Counted from the stretch's first letter, positions 22,871-34,508 are shown. The stretch: DNA of 64,000 bases from Megaleporinus macrocephalus (GCA_021613375.1 CM038722.1:24618441-24682440); one strand, 5' to 3'. Notes: a model not told the origin generated them from the sequence alone. Translations and numbers: made by a program.

Positions 22871-23600
22871 ACGTACAAATTAATTCGTTCAATTAATATC
22901 CCCCCTGCAGTGGACTGTTTTGAGTCTTTGAGCCATCTCGTGTCTTAGGCCCGCGAGTGTTAAGAGTTCCCTGAGCACCGACCCCAGTGGCCACTAATAA
23001 CTCCTTGTCTGGGGAAAGTGGAAATTTTAATGATGCCATTGACTACAACTGATTCAGAAAGCTCTCTGAAACGAGTCCAGGCCTGAGACTGATTTTACTG
23101 TAATTATCAAGCTCTGAAGCGTACGTTACCATTAGTTACAGAAGGCCTCGCCACTGGAAGCTCGGGCTTGGCTAAATGTCAGCAGCTGCTCGCTAACACG
23201 TTGCTCACTGCTCCATCTTTCAAAAGGGAAAAGTGTTACATAGGAAAAGTCCACAACCCTGGCAAACCTCGATTTTCTCCGTGTTTTGCATAACTAATCT
23301 AACTTAATTAGGCCGGCTCATGGCGCAGGCATAAATCGATTGTTAATTACGGCTGGAATTGGACGGGGTGGGGGAGAGGGGTGTATTTATAGACAAGGGA
23401 ATAGCATGGGCACCGCAATGGGAGGCATACATTATCCTCTAAACTATTTTCATTTCAACATTTATCCTGTCACTGTGCGCAACATGGCTGCAGATAGAGG
23501 AGGGATGGCTTGCGTTCATGTGTATGTGTAGGTGGGTGTTCTTATTAATGTGATATGAAACCTATTAGTGCTTATCATTCTGCTATCATTTTAGGTCACT
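22871..23600. other. non-coding DNA, nothing recognised
   Basis: No feature recognised on either strand. Confidence 0.4.
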
Positions 23601-23605
23601 GAGCT

Positions 23606-23606
23606 C

Positions 23607-23638
<32 letters not shown>

Positions 23639-23670
23639 GAAGAGAGAGAGAGAGAGAGAGAGGAAGAGAG
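23606..23670. repeat. compound (GT)n(GA)n microsatellite
   Basis: About 11 GT units followed by interrupted GA units. Confidence 0.95.
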
Positions 23671-23779
23671 ACATTGATTGTGGCCAAAGCTCAGTCTGGC
23701 ATTTTGATTTCCAAGGCTCAGAGAGGAGCTACTTCTGTGTTTGTTCATCTCTGGCTTAATCCCCCCAAACCCCTTCCAA

Positions 23780-24040
23780 GCTTCATTGGTATTACTGGTC
23801 AATTGAAATTGTTCTGTTTTCAATTCAGTCTAAATACTTCTGTCACTGGTCATCACTGTTTAATTTAAATACTTCAGGCATTAGTTACGATTGGTTGATC
23901 TATCAATTGTCAGTCTAAACATTTCTATCAGCGGTTATTAGTGGTTCATTTAATACCCCTGTTATTGGTTATTACTGGTCAATCTAAATACATCTGTCAT
24001 CGGTTATTACACTGCTGTCATCAGTTTTCACTGGTCAATT
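23780..24040. repeat. degenerate 36-bp array (precursor of the next array)
   Basis: Several diverged units of the form CTGTCATCGGTTATTACTGG then TCAATTTAAATACTT, spaced about 36 bp. The first half is the core of the adjoining 21-bp array; the second half is missing there. Confidence 0.75.
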
Positions 24041-25174
24041 TAAATACTTTTGTCATCGGTTAATGTACTACTGTCATCAGTTATCGTGCTACTGTCATCA
24101 GTTATCGTACTACTGTCATTGATTTTCATACTACTGTCATCAGTTATCATACTACTGTCATCGGTTGTCATACTACTGTCATCAGTTATCATACTACTGT
24201 CATCAGTTATCATACTACTGTCATTGGTTGTCATACTACTGTCATCAGTTATCATACTACTGTCATCAGTTATCATACTACTGTCATGGGTTGTCATACT
24301 ACTGTCATCTGTTATCATACTACTGTCATCAGTTATCATACTACTGTCATCGGTTGTCATACTACTGTCATCTGTTATCATACTACTGTCATCAGTTATC
24401 ATACTACTGTCATCGGTTGTCATACTACTGTCATCTGTTATCATACTACTGTCATCAGTTATCGCACAACTGTCATCGATTTTCATACTACTGTCATCGG
24501 TTATCGTAATACTGTCATTCGTTATCGTACTACTGTCATCAGTTATCGCACTACTGTCATCAATTATCGCACTACTGTCATCGATTTTTAATACTACTGT
24601 CATCGGTTATTGTACTACTGTCATCGATTTTCACACTACTGTCAGCAGTTATTGTACTACTGTCAATGATTTTCATAAAACTGTCATCAGTTATTGTACT
24701 ACTGTCATTGATTTTCATACTACTGTCATCAGTTATTGTACTACTGTCATTGATTTTCATACCACTGTCATCAGTTATTGTACTACTGTCATCGATTTTC
24801 ATACTACTGTCATCAGTTATTGTACTACTGTCATTGATTTTCATACTACTGTCATCAGTTATCGTACTACTGTCATCAGTTATTGTACTACTGTCATCGA
24901 TTTTTAAAACTACTGTCATCAGTTATCGTACTACTGTCATTGATTTTCATACTACTGTCATCAGTTATCGTACAACTGTCATCGATTTTCATACTACTGT
25001 CATCAGTTATTGTACTACTGTTATCGGTTTTCGTACTACTGTCATTGGTTATCATACTACTGTCATCGGTTATCATACTATTGTCATCGTACTACTGTCA
25101 TCGGTTATCATACAACTGTCATTGGTTATCGTACTACTTTCATCAGTTTTCATACTACTGTCATCGGTTATCAT
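24041..25174. repeat. 21-bp minisatellite, about 53 copies
   Basis: The unit is ATACTACTGTCATCAGTTATC with variants TCGGTTGTC, TTGATTTTC, TCGATTTTC. Because 21 is a multiple of three, long frames stay open on both strands (up to 285 codons plus, 187 codons minus), giving heptad-like L-L-S-S-V-I-V or D-D-S-S-M-I-T peptides. Nothing supports translation. Sequence variants are ordered in blocks, for example a three-unit motif repeats at least four times in 24,170-24,440. Confidence 0.97.
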
Positions 25175-25190
25175 GGGCCAATTTAAATTC

Positions 25191-25560
25191 AACTCCAAAT
25201 TCTACAAAGTTGGGATAGAATGGAACGTGCAAATGGAAATAATACAAAAAACATAGTGCTAATTATATTTACATTGACTTTTATTTTATTGCAGACAGTA
25301 TAAACCCAAGATATTTTATGTTTTGTCTGGTCAACCTCATTTCATTTATTAATCTACATCCATTCCTGCATTTCAGGCCTGCAACACATTCCAAAGACCC
25401 TGGACCAGTGTAGCACTATGTGGAATGTTGCCATTTTCTCTCACAACACATGTTAAACATGTGAAGTATGTGGTTTTGCATAGTCTTGCTGAAAATTAAT
25501 GGAAGTCTCTGAAAAAGGGAAACTTTTCTGCATTAATGCTGCATCCCAGAAATGTAAAAT
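25191..25560 (-). pseudogene. Tc1/mariner-family transposon fragment
   Basis: The segment contains AGGCCTGCAACACATTCCAA and, on the minus strand, a piece coding for F-Q-Q-D-Y-A-K-P, matching the F-Q-Q-D-N-A block around the second catalytic aspartate of Tc1/mariner transposases. Related sequence occurs at 60,790-61,790 in plus orientation. It separates the 21-bp array from more decayed units at 25,560-25,720. Confidence 0.55.
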
Positions 25561-26240
25561 ACCTTAGTCAAATTATCACATTGCTGTCTTTGCTTATCAT
25601 GTTGCTGGTATTGTATATCACTGTTTAATCTAAAATATTCAAAATATTTAAATATAATTATTTTTTGTCATTAGCTATCAGTGGTCATTCTGAATACTTT
25701 GCCATCTGCTATCATAGCTTAAACATAGCTTTTTATCCAATGACTGACATATTTCCTTCTTTAATCCAATATTCTGTATTTCATATTCATTTTTTTTATT
25801 TATTTGGTTTTTTTTGTTGTACTATTTTTTTTTTTGAGCTCAGCTGAATTAAAATTGAATTTAAAATAAAAGCACTTTTTAAGTGGGCCACTATCTGCTG
25901 TGGCTGGAGTCACCAAACTCTAAGGGCTACAGCCATGTGCTGCTGACAGAGGAGTGTCAAAACTGCTCTACTCACAGCTAATAAGACTTCGAATCCTTTC
26001 ACTGTATACGCCACACAGATTCATGTCTCACGCCTTACAGTGCAAGCGCGACACGTCATCTACAGAAGTAGCGTAGCTGATGGAAACACTGATTAATTCA
26101 CATTTCCTCTCATTGAATGGAACTCCAGCTTGAGAGAGGGGTGTAAAAATAGATTTATGGAGAAAGAAAAGAAGAGATATAGAAGCAGAAAAAAAAAGAT
26201 ATACAGAAAGTTTGAGAGAGTGCAAAAAAATAAAAGACTG
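25561..26240. other. decayed array units, then unassigned DNA
   Basis: 25,560-25,720 holds degenerate ...TTATCA/TCACTG...-type units like those before the 21-bp array. The remainder shows no feature. Poly-T runs lie near 25,790-25,835. Confidence 0.4.
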
Positions 26241-26253
26241 ATAAATGAAGAAA

Positions 26254-26256
<3 letters not shown>

Positions 26257-26287
<31 letters not shown>
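26257..26287. repeat. (GA)n microsatellite
   Basis: About 15 AG units in a wider purine-rich stretch from about 26,160. Confidence 0.9.
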
Positions 26288-26289
<2 letters not shown>

Positions 26290-26668
26290 CATTTGAAGAT
26301 GTTTCATAAGCTGAAGCATATCTCATACATACTGTATTTTTCTTTTAGGCTGGATATATTCCTCTACTTATAAAACCTTGCTTTTAGTCAGTGGGAAGGC
26401 TCTGTGTCTGCTCTGTTTTGCACTGTAGGTTTGATTTCCAGCCGACTCACTATCCGACATCAGCTGTCTCCTTTTTACATGGATAGGAAAGGGGATTTTA
26501 AAGTGGTCTGTCACTTTATTTACACATCCCATCTGCACAGGCCAAAAACCATCACACAGACACCGAAGTGCAGTGAATCCTGTCACTCACACAGTGCACA
26601 GAGAGACCACCCAAATTCAGTTCCAGACACTGAGAAGGGACAGATCCAGACACTGACAACTGATGCAT

Positions 26669-26682
<14 letters not shown>

Positions 26683-26748
<66 letters not shown>
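26683..26748. repeat. (TA)n microsatellite
   Basis: About 33 TA units ending at the terminus of a Tc1-like element, which uses TA as its insertion site. Confidence 0.97.
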
Positions 26749-26749
<1 letters not shown>

Positions 26750-27191
26750 TACTGCTCAAATATTTAGGATCACTTTAGAGTTTCATTTCATGCAATTCAT
26801 GCTATTTTCATGCAATTCACAAACAATATTGTCCATTTCACAACTAATATAAGTGTATCAGATGATTTTGAAAGAATAAAAATGTTTGTATTAAAGCATA
26901 TTTTTGTATAGAGGCTTATTTTGCATATAGTCCTATTATCAGCAATTCTCAGTCCTCTGTCTAAATCTCCTGGTACGGCCGCCAATCCAAGTTAAGGATG
27001 TTATTGGGCTAATTGGTTGTTAGGACACTCTTGCTCAATTGTGATGCACAGCTGAAAAACATTCTACTAATAAGTGAGTATAAAAGGGAGAACAACATTC
27101 TAGGTTAGTTTAGTATCTGAAGCATCAGCAGTTGATGGCTTGCTGACAGAATCAAAATGGCCAGAAAGAAACAACTTTCTTTAGAGAGTTA
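26749..27191 (+). mobile_element. Tc1-like transposon, 5' end with transposase start
   Basis: Starts with CTACTGCTCAAA directly after TA and matches 1444-1956 in reverse orientation over the untranslated leader. At 27,155 an ATG opens M-A-R-K-K-Q-L-S-L-E, the usual N-terminus of fish Tc1-like transposases, and the element breaks off immediately afterwards. The DNA-binding and DDE domains are missing. Confidence 0.8.
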
Positions 27192-27270
27192 ATAGGTTTG
27201 AAGTTAATAGGTTTATTTTCAGGGACCTCCCACATTCATGATTTTGTCAAAATCATCCTTCATTGTTTAG

Positions 27271-27688
27271 TGTAACGCCTGAGGAGACGGATATAGGTGC
27301 AAATGGGGCTTAATTATATCCATGGTGAATAAAGAACAGAAACACTGAAGGATAAACAAAACCAAAGAAAAGATACAAGAGTAAACAAACAAAATAACAA
27401 AGCTAGGAATATAATAAACAATCAAACGCAGGAAACTACAAACACGGCAGACTAGACACCAGGTAGACAGCAAACAAACAGCAAATGTCAGACAAAGGCA
27501 AGGAGAAAGCAGAGGGTATATATAACGACACAGGAAACACGGACGGAACACCTGGAAACAGGAGGGGTCACAAATTCAGAGCAGGTCTGGAGCGGAGACA
27601 AAAGGAGCATATGACCATAACATACATTTTAGCACATGACTATAATCAGGAACGTAAACATACAGGCGAGGACAGGCAGGGCGTGACA
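27271..27688 (-). mobile_element. solo LTR with 5-bp target duplication
   Basis: The unit starts TGTAACGCC and ends GGGCGTGACA, so it has the TG...CA ends and short inverted termini of a long terminal repeat. It is flanked on both sides by TTTAG (27,266-27,270 and 27,689-27,693), a 5-bp target-site duplication. A TATA-like word (TATATATA) lies near 27,515. Length is 418 bp and no internal retroelement genes follow, so this is a solo LTR left by recombination. Five-bp duplications fit a Gypsy-type element; orientation is a guess from TATA and T-rich composition. Confidence 0.8.
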
Positions 27689-27823
27689 TTTAGCTGCTTC
27701 ACCCATGATTGGCGAGCTTCTGATATTCTTAACTAATTAGAGTTGCAGCCTCAGCGTGGTGCTGTAGCAAACTAGGTTTTCATAGTAGAGCAACTGTAAC
27801 AGCTCTAAACTCACAAACAGCAC

Positions 27824-27985
<162 letters not shown>

Positions 27986-28424
27986 TTGCGCTGTGTTCGC
28001 ACAGTGGAAGGATGGGCAAAAACAACGGTGGATGTTTTCAGATCTGAAGGAAGAGAGGAGCTTTATTTCTCCTCTCTCAAAGACAACGTTTTGGTGGTCT
28101 ACCCGGTCTTGCATGTTTGTTAGAAGTGCTATTTTCTCAAGATTCTCTGTAAATCATTGACAAATCAAGTTTTTTTCCCCTTTAAAGTCACCATATGTTA
28201 TTTTGTAAGTGAAGCAACCACCTATGTTCATTTTGTAGTATACAAATTAAATGTATATACATATACTGTTATATTTAGTGTTGCTTGCTGTGCAACAGTG
28301 TATATGTATACTGTACCTAATGGCCTTTTGACTGGTAGGTGAAGAAAATAAAAAGGTGGTTGACTGTACAGTACTGTAGATGTACACTTAAATACAATGG
28401 CTCATCTGTTGTTACACAGTTTGA

Positions 28425-28640
28425 GGCATGAGTTTTTGACCACAGGTTGCTGTCAGTTGGGCATTTTTGCTTTGTGGACTATTCTCAGTACCTGCTCAGT
28501 GGTGGTCCAATACCTGCTTAGCGGTGGTCCTGTGGGGTTTCTGATCATTGGTGAATGGGGTAACAATGGAGAAACATTTGGACCATAGTCTGTAATTGTA
28601 GAACTACAAAGTCATCTGTGTGGTAAGTGGACCAGATGAA
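28425..28640. repeat. family A fragment
   Basis: Contains GTGGACTATTCTCAGTACC, GCGGTGGTCCTGTGGGGTTT, ACCATAGTCTGTAATTGTAG and AACTACAAAG in family order. Confidence 0.7.
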
Positions 28641-28689
28641 TGATGAGTGAAGATGCAAAGTATATAGCAATTGTATATTATGTATGTTT

Positions 28690-28990
28690 TTGCCACTGTG
28701 GCAACCCCAGAGATGCTCCATCAGCTGCTTGCCACTTCTTCTGCTGCCCATCATGCCATAGACGCCAATGAGGGTGCTGCTGTGTGCGCTGGAGCACCAA
28801 CTCTCGGTCCCGGCCAACCACGCAGATGGCGCCTGCTTGAAGCATCGCTGGACAGTAGTGTTAAACACTGCCAGGCCGCCATGCTGCTCTGCCGGCCGTC
28901 TCTCTTGCCATCTTCCAGCCGGGCTCTGCTGCAGAATTCGTCCATGTCTGGACACTGGACACGTTCCTGGGAGAAAAAAACAATAGTAGG
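28690..28990. other. GC-rich open segment of unknown nature
   Basis: This stretch is clearly richer in G+C than its surroundings and is open in several frames: 135 codons plus strand (28,671-29,078), 150 and 85 codons minus strand. I recognise no domain. It could be a fragment of a transposon gene or a host exon; no convincing splice sites were found at its edges. Confidence 0.3.
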
Positions 28991-29393
28991 ATGCCACAGT
29001 ATGATCAAAATGTTTCTGTTGTATTTTTTCTTTCCTATTTTTCTAATGTTCTATCTCTTAACAAGCTACATAATATAGGTACTGTGGTAACATGGGGGTG
29101 AGTGGTCAGGAGGTTATGTAAGAGAGAGTTGGCGATGAGGTGTGAAGCCAAGCTCAAAAGGCAGGTAAGATTTCTTTAACCAACATCTTTATTGTAACAA
29201 CACTGACAGTAAACACACCAAAACACAAACAAACAGCTGACACAAAACAATATATACAGCTCTGTACACTTTCACACTGGCGGGAGCTAAGCTTTGATGG
29301 ATACTCTCGTACTACATACTACTGTCACAATAAACAATAAATTCCTTTGTAGTACTTAAACTAATGCGGTAGTTACTCATTCCCAGACTCTTA

Positions 29394-29974
29394 ACATGTG
29401 TCCAAAATCAGTACACTAGCATGGCTAGTGTTTCCGAATACCTAGTAGGCATCGAGTAGTAGACAAACGGTACCCGGGTGACCTACTGAATCGGCAGCCA
29501 TTTTTATGTATGCGACCACAGCACACTGTGCTATCCCATGTTTCACCTGGAGCTGTGGATGAATTCAAAGAGGAGGAAAAGCAGAACGTCGGCGGCGTGT
29601 ACGCAGCTACGGCTAGTTAACTGCCGCTACAGAAGTTAGCGCTGATTCTGGAGTAAACAATGACTGAAATTCTCCCCCTCTAAGCTGCAGCTAAACACCG
29701 TCTGAGTACATATTCAGACAGAAACGCAGACAGTGTCACAATTAGCATCATAATATATCAATAAATGGACTTTTAAATGAATAGTGGGACTCTTACGATG
29801 GTGGTCCGACATCTTGCGTCACAAGAGGTTGGTAAGATGGTGGACGTAGTACGTCCGAGCTTGTGTGGCTACTAAAACTCGTCTAATGAAATTACCTACT
29901 AGTCTGCCGCTCGAACAGTACATACTGGCTCTAATCTAGTACCTACTGACTAGTAGACGATTTCGGATGCAACT
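29394..29974. mobile_element. PIF/Harbinger-like non-autonomous element
   Basis: The ends are imperfect inverted repeats: TGTGTCCAAAATC at the left and, in reverse complement, TTGCATCCGAAATCG at the right. Both sides carry TTA (29,391-29,393 and 29,975-29,977), a 3-bp target duplication as in PIF/Harbinger elements. Internal CTAGTAGG-type words are present near both ends. No transposase is encoded. Confidence 0.55.
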
Positions 29975-30196
29975 TTAGACTCTATGCTTACCTGCCATTT
30001 TATACATTTAGGCCCTCCCTGGACCAGACCCACCGGTAAGGTGTACAACAAAAGTGTCTAAATCCCTATATACAATATTTACATTAGCTAATATTGACAC
30101 AGGCATGCATGCAGGTCTTGTATGTCTTTAAACAGCTATGTATAATAATACAATGTTAGATGTTTGTAACACTTTTTCTATTTTTTCTGCCCACAG

Positions 30197-30291
30197 GTAC
30201 CCCAGACCCCCTATCCTAGGACAACCATTGGTCTCAACCTAGACCTTAAGTGTCTGGATGGCTCAAATCTCACCATTTTTGCAGGAACCAG
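30197..30291 (+). other. candidate 95-bp exon with consensus splice sites
   Basis: A pyrimidine-rich tract (CTTTTTCTATTTTTTCTGCC) and CACAG precede position 30,197, and AG then GTAAGT follow at 30,291/30,292. The segment is open in frame 1 for 31 codons, beginning V-P-Q-T-P-Y-P-R-T-T-I-G-L-N-L-D-L-K-C-L. A 24-bp segment with weaker splice flanks (ATTTAG before, GTAAGG after) lies upstream near 30,012-30,035. I do not recognise the peptide. It could be a host exon, a transposon exon, or chance. Confidence 0.3.
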
Positions 30292-31614
30292 GTAAGTACT
30301 GTGAGCATTGTCTTAATAATGTCTATATGGTCTATAGCTAAGGGGTTTTGGATGGCTGGTGATGTGTCCAAGGCCCTGACATCATCACAGGCCCTACTGC
30401 TAATATGCTGCAAAGCTTTCATGAAACCTTGCAGTGTTGCGAAGTAACTTTTGGCTTCCTTAATCTGCATGCTGACTAAGCAACAAGACATAAAAAGCAA
30501 AACCGGCGGTGTTGAAAAGTAGCACATTGTTAATTACCTAAACTTCCTGCGTTCGTCTCGTTGCATCTGCACTCATAAACAAGCACTCAGGCTTTGAGCT
30601 AGCTTCGCTAGCACCGTGTCTTCCTTAGCTGTCAGCTCCGGAGTTTGTCACATCCTGGATCCGTGCTTTGAAACCACCACGGTAAAGAGTGTGACAGTTC
30701 AGGGGCTCTGTGTGACGTTGTTAGCGCTGCCAGCGCTATGGTGGGAAAGAGAAACATAACAGCTGATCAAATATTTAGGCTAACCGTAAGCCACAGAGAC
30801 TCTTATGGGAAAAAAGTGCCATCTCTGCAAGGTTGCTGCTCTCATTTTACTTCCTCTGTGCCAGCAATGGTGGAGGATATGTTGGTAAAACAAATGACAC
30901 CAGATCAGTGTATATATATATATATATATATAGTGGGCTCCCTTATAAAACTTGGTTAGGGGGGAACGATTCCCAGATCAGGGCAAAAGGGCAAGTTCCA
31001 CCTGGAGCTGCAGAAGCAGTGGCAGGGCTAGACTCCATATGGAGGCTCATCACTTGTCATTTTTTCATCACAGTCTGACTTTGAATTCTCAGCCCATGGC
31101 AGTCCTCTGAATGCGGGGCAGAAACATCTCTTTCGTTTTCTCTCTTCCTCCCTCGCTCTTCCTCCACACTCTTCCTGGAGCACACGACTGGAGGTTCTTG
31201 TCAATTATAATCGACTTCCGTGACAGAAAATTGTTGGTTTATGGTTCAGTGGAAGGACCTTCTCCACATTACACATAAACATTGGAGGGGGTTGGGTGTA
31301 TTTACTGTGTTTTAAGGAGGGGATACAGCTGAATGGGCATTCTGGCCTAAAACTAAAATTGAACATGTTATTTATTGTTATGAGCCTCTGATCTGTAGGC
31401 TGTTTAATGCAACAGAGTTGATGTTAGTGTGACTTATGCCTCAGTGGTTAAACAAAACTATAAAACTGTAATAACTACAGAAAACGTTGCCCTGTTTACA
31501 TACACTTGGATAATTATATAATAGGAAAGGTCTACATATTACATAGCAGTTTGCTTTCAACTGGACAATAAACAGATTAAGGTGTGATGCAAACGTTAAA
31601 AAAATCATTTAGAG
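30292..31614. other. non-coding DNA, nothing firmly recognised
   Basis: A minus-strand frame at 30,270-30,527 (85 codons) and a plus-strand frame at 30,738-30,959 lack known domains. A short (TA)n lies near 30,909-30,932. No RNA gene seen. Confidence 0.35.
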
Positions 31615-32213
31615 CAGGGGTACTTAATTAGAATTCAGTAAGGTCAAGTCCGGACCATCATCATTTCTAACTTGTGTTATGATTCAGTGGTGTATCCTGT
31701 TTACTGAAGTAGCCTAGAATCAGCATCTTATACCATCAGCTACTGAAACACTAACACATCACACATACCATTCAGTATATTTCAGTATACTTACTGTTTA
31801 TTTACTTATTTATTTATTTATTATTTCAGTATATTTAGGGTTCCATTCTTTTTTTGCCGTTGTTATTCTCTGACTCACTTTATTCTCTGACTCACTTTAT
31901 TCTCTGACTCGCTTTATTCTCTGACTCGCTTTATTCTCCAACTGCTGCTTCTCGCTTCGTATCTCACCTGTGTGCATGCCGCACTCCCAAATCTGCACAG
32001 ATCTGATTGGCTGAGGAGTGCTTATGGTGATCTTACAACGCACGTGATTGGTCTGCGAGGTTACTGTGCGGCAAAGCAAAAAAAAAAAAAAAAAGCTCCG
32101 CCACTTAAAATAAACACTGTCTAATTTTAATCCTTCTCAACAGATTCAGTTTGCGTCCGCATTAGATAACGTCTTGGTCCGGACCCGGACCTCAGTCTGC
32201 CTATTGGTGACTG
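31615..32213 (+). mobile_element. hAT-type non-autonomous element, copy 1
   Basis: Starts CAGGGGTACTTAATTAGA, the same terminus as copies at 34,509-35,288 (inverted) and 39,905-40,490. Shared internal sequence includes AACTTGTGTTATGATTCAG, GTGGTGTATCCTGTTTACTG and ACCATCAGCTACTGAAACAC. CAGGGG termini are typical of hAT elements. Internally an 18-bp unit (TTATTCTCTGACTCACTT) is repeated four to five times at 31,863-31,940, not seen in the other copies. No transposase. Confidence 0.7.
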
Positions 32214-32244
32214 ATGAGGATTGATTAGGATTGATTTATCAGGT

Positions 32245-32491
32245 TGTAATGGGTGAAAAAGCGTGTGGTGGAGGAGCTATTAGGGATTACATACAGGACA
32301 CACTCTGTGCGGGGTAAAAGACGTGTTTAATGGCACAAGTCACCATCGCTTCTCACCATTACTGTCCGGATAACTTAAGGTAGGCACATCAGTCCGGATG
32401 ACATAACACAGCCAGCTCACCGTCCTGCATAGAGAGCTACAGCTCCCGCGTGCATGCGCAGTAGTACACTACGCGTAAAACCACCGTTACA
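32245..32491 (-). mobile_element. LTR-like unit with 4-bp flanking repeat
   Basis: The 247-bp unit starts TGTAATGGGTG and ends CACCGTTACA, so it has TG...CA ends and short inverted termini, and it is flanked by AGGT at 32,241-32,244 and 32,492-32,495. On the minus strand an ATTAAA polyadenylation-like word occurs. It is likely a solo LTR, but one copy and a short flank duplication make this less secure than the unit at 27,271. Confidence 0.5.
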
Positions 32492-32944
32492 AGGTACAGG
32501 TGATTCTATTTGTATACAACTAAAAAAATAAGGCCATAGACGAGTTTTTCTTACTAACTTCTGCATGTCATTTCTTTAATTCAAGTAATCCACCCATTCC
32601 ATTACACACTAAAAAATATATATATGAAATTATTAGTGTGAAATATGCAGATAATTTTATAATTCTATTCTGAACATGTTCAAATCATGTAACATTAGTT
32701 CCATATTTTTTAGATGTGAAGTCTCCAGGACAGAAACTGCTGCTCTGTTGCCATGTTTTACCTCATTTTGGAAGACTGTGAGCTTGGACAGCATTCCACA
32801 TGGTGAATCAGAGTTACATGCAAAGTACTTTCAAGTCAATCTTAATGCTGATATTATTCAATCCATCTGCTAATGTTAGTAGTTCTTAAAAATCTTTTAA
32901 ATATCATTCTGCATAGCAGCAGATAAAGCCCTCATCCAGGTGTC

Positions 32945-33165
32945 CAGTGAGTGGACCCAGTGGGAATATGCATTTTCAAACAAAGAGATGCCAGTGATGA
33001 GGGCCAGCTAGTGTTTAGCCTAATGCTTTAGACCTAAACTGCCCTTGTGATCTCAAGTGCAACTTTGAAGATCTTCAGAAGGATTGCAGGAAGGTAGCTG
33101 GAAGTTGGAAGGCAACAGCTGGAAAACACTGAATAGTCCTTAAGCAACTGTTAAGTCAATACAAA
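32945..33165 (+). repeat. dispersed repeat family D, copy 1
   Basis: Matches 38,368-38,640 in the same orientation: CCCAGTGGGAATAT, TCAAACAAAGAGATGCCAG, GAAGTTGGAAGGCAA and AGTCCTTAAGCAACTG occur in the same order. Copy 2 has about 60 bp more in the middle. Class unknown. Confidence 0.7.
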
Positions 33166-34508
33166 TGGGTGTGCTTTGAATAAAGTCACATTAGTGTAAC
33201 ACATGAAAATTGAATTGACAGAAAAGCTTTAATGGAGTTATAGAATGGAACTGTATTTACAGTGGTTTAGTTGAATAACTTGAAACTGAGCTCATGAAAC
33301 TGACACAACCTTAAAAAAAATACTTGTTTTAAGTACAAATCCTAGGATAAGAAAATAAGCTTTTTATTTAAAATCCTGGACTGTTGCATAACAGTGTTCA
33401 CTTACTAATATTTATATACACTAGCTTGTATTCTGGCCCAAGGAAACGACGACAGCAGAGCAACAGCAATGAAAAAGAAATGTTATGTGGAGAAATGTAC
33501 AGTTCCAGGCTATGAAGGGGATGCCGGCACGTTTCATACCTCGTCCAAGGAACTGAACTAGGCGTGGTAGTGGACTGTAAGTAGCAGCCACCTTGTGTGA
33601 TGTTGTCCACTGTTTCATGGGTGAAGTAGATCATCTTAAACTGAAACTTTTATAGTGTGTAACAACTTTAGGTTGGTTTGTGTTGATGTTTAGATTAAAA
33701 GAAAGCAGCTACCACAGGTGATGTAGTGTCTCACTGTAACCAGCAGATCATATAAGAGCTTAGCAATATATTCATGAGCTCACCAATCAGCTTGTTTTAT
33801 TGTATGGCCAAATCATATGGTGTAAATAGGCATGTTAAAGCAGCCTCCTGCCTTTATTCACCCCAACCAAAGTCACATGTAGACATCAGAGAGCAACTTA
33901 CTGAAATCTTGAGAAATGCATTTAGTGGTACTTTTAAATTAAAGCCTAAAGTCATGTTGGTTTAAAGAGTAAAAACTGAATATATGTCACAATAAACAAA
34001 TTTTAAACAGTCATGTTAGTTTAAAAGCGAACATTTATTGTGTAGGACGTGAACACATCATTCTGATTAAATGCAGTTCAATGGATTTACATATTTTGTC
34101 TTGGAAATCCGGCAGGCTTTTTTTTTTTTATTTAAAGTGACTACACTTTTACAGCTGTGATAAGCCATTAAAACATTACCCCTGCATCAGCTCCTCCCGC
34201 ACTGATTATGAACATTTAACCAGAACGCTCTTAAAATTCCACCCCAGAGCAGTTTTTCCAAAAATTGAAAAAGGGTGACTTTAAATATACTTGGTTGAAA
34301 TGTGTACACCGGCTGTGTCACATCAATACAGCGAATATGTGTACATAACTCAAGTTGGCGTAATATGCTTTATTAATTAATTCCATTCAACCACCTTTTA
34401 TCAGTGCATTTTAAAGAAGCAGGTTTAAACTATCTGTAAAATGGAAAATTGAATTCTATAGACCACTGCAGGATACAAGCAGAGATAGGGGGCCTTGATA
34501 GTCTACAC
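33166..34508. other. mostly unassigned DNA with one THAP-like scrap
   Basis: At 33,469-33,561 a 30-codon plus-strand frame begins M-K-K-K-C-Y-V-E-K-C-T-V-P-G-Y and contains F-H, spacing that resembles the start of a THAP zinc finger (C-x4-C ... F-H). It ends in a stop and has no obvious splice donor in frame. The rest of the interval shows no recognised feature. Confidence 0.3.

Noticed and set aside
24040..25256. Long heptad-like open frames on both strands (285 and 187 codons)
   Set aside because: They come from a 21-bp array whose unit is a multiple of three; open frames in four or more phases are expected without selection.
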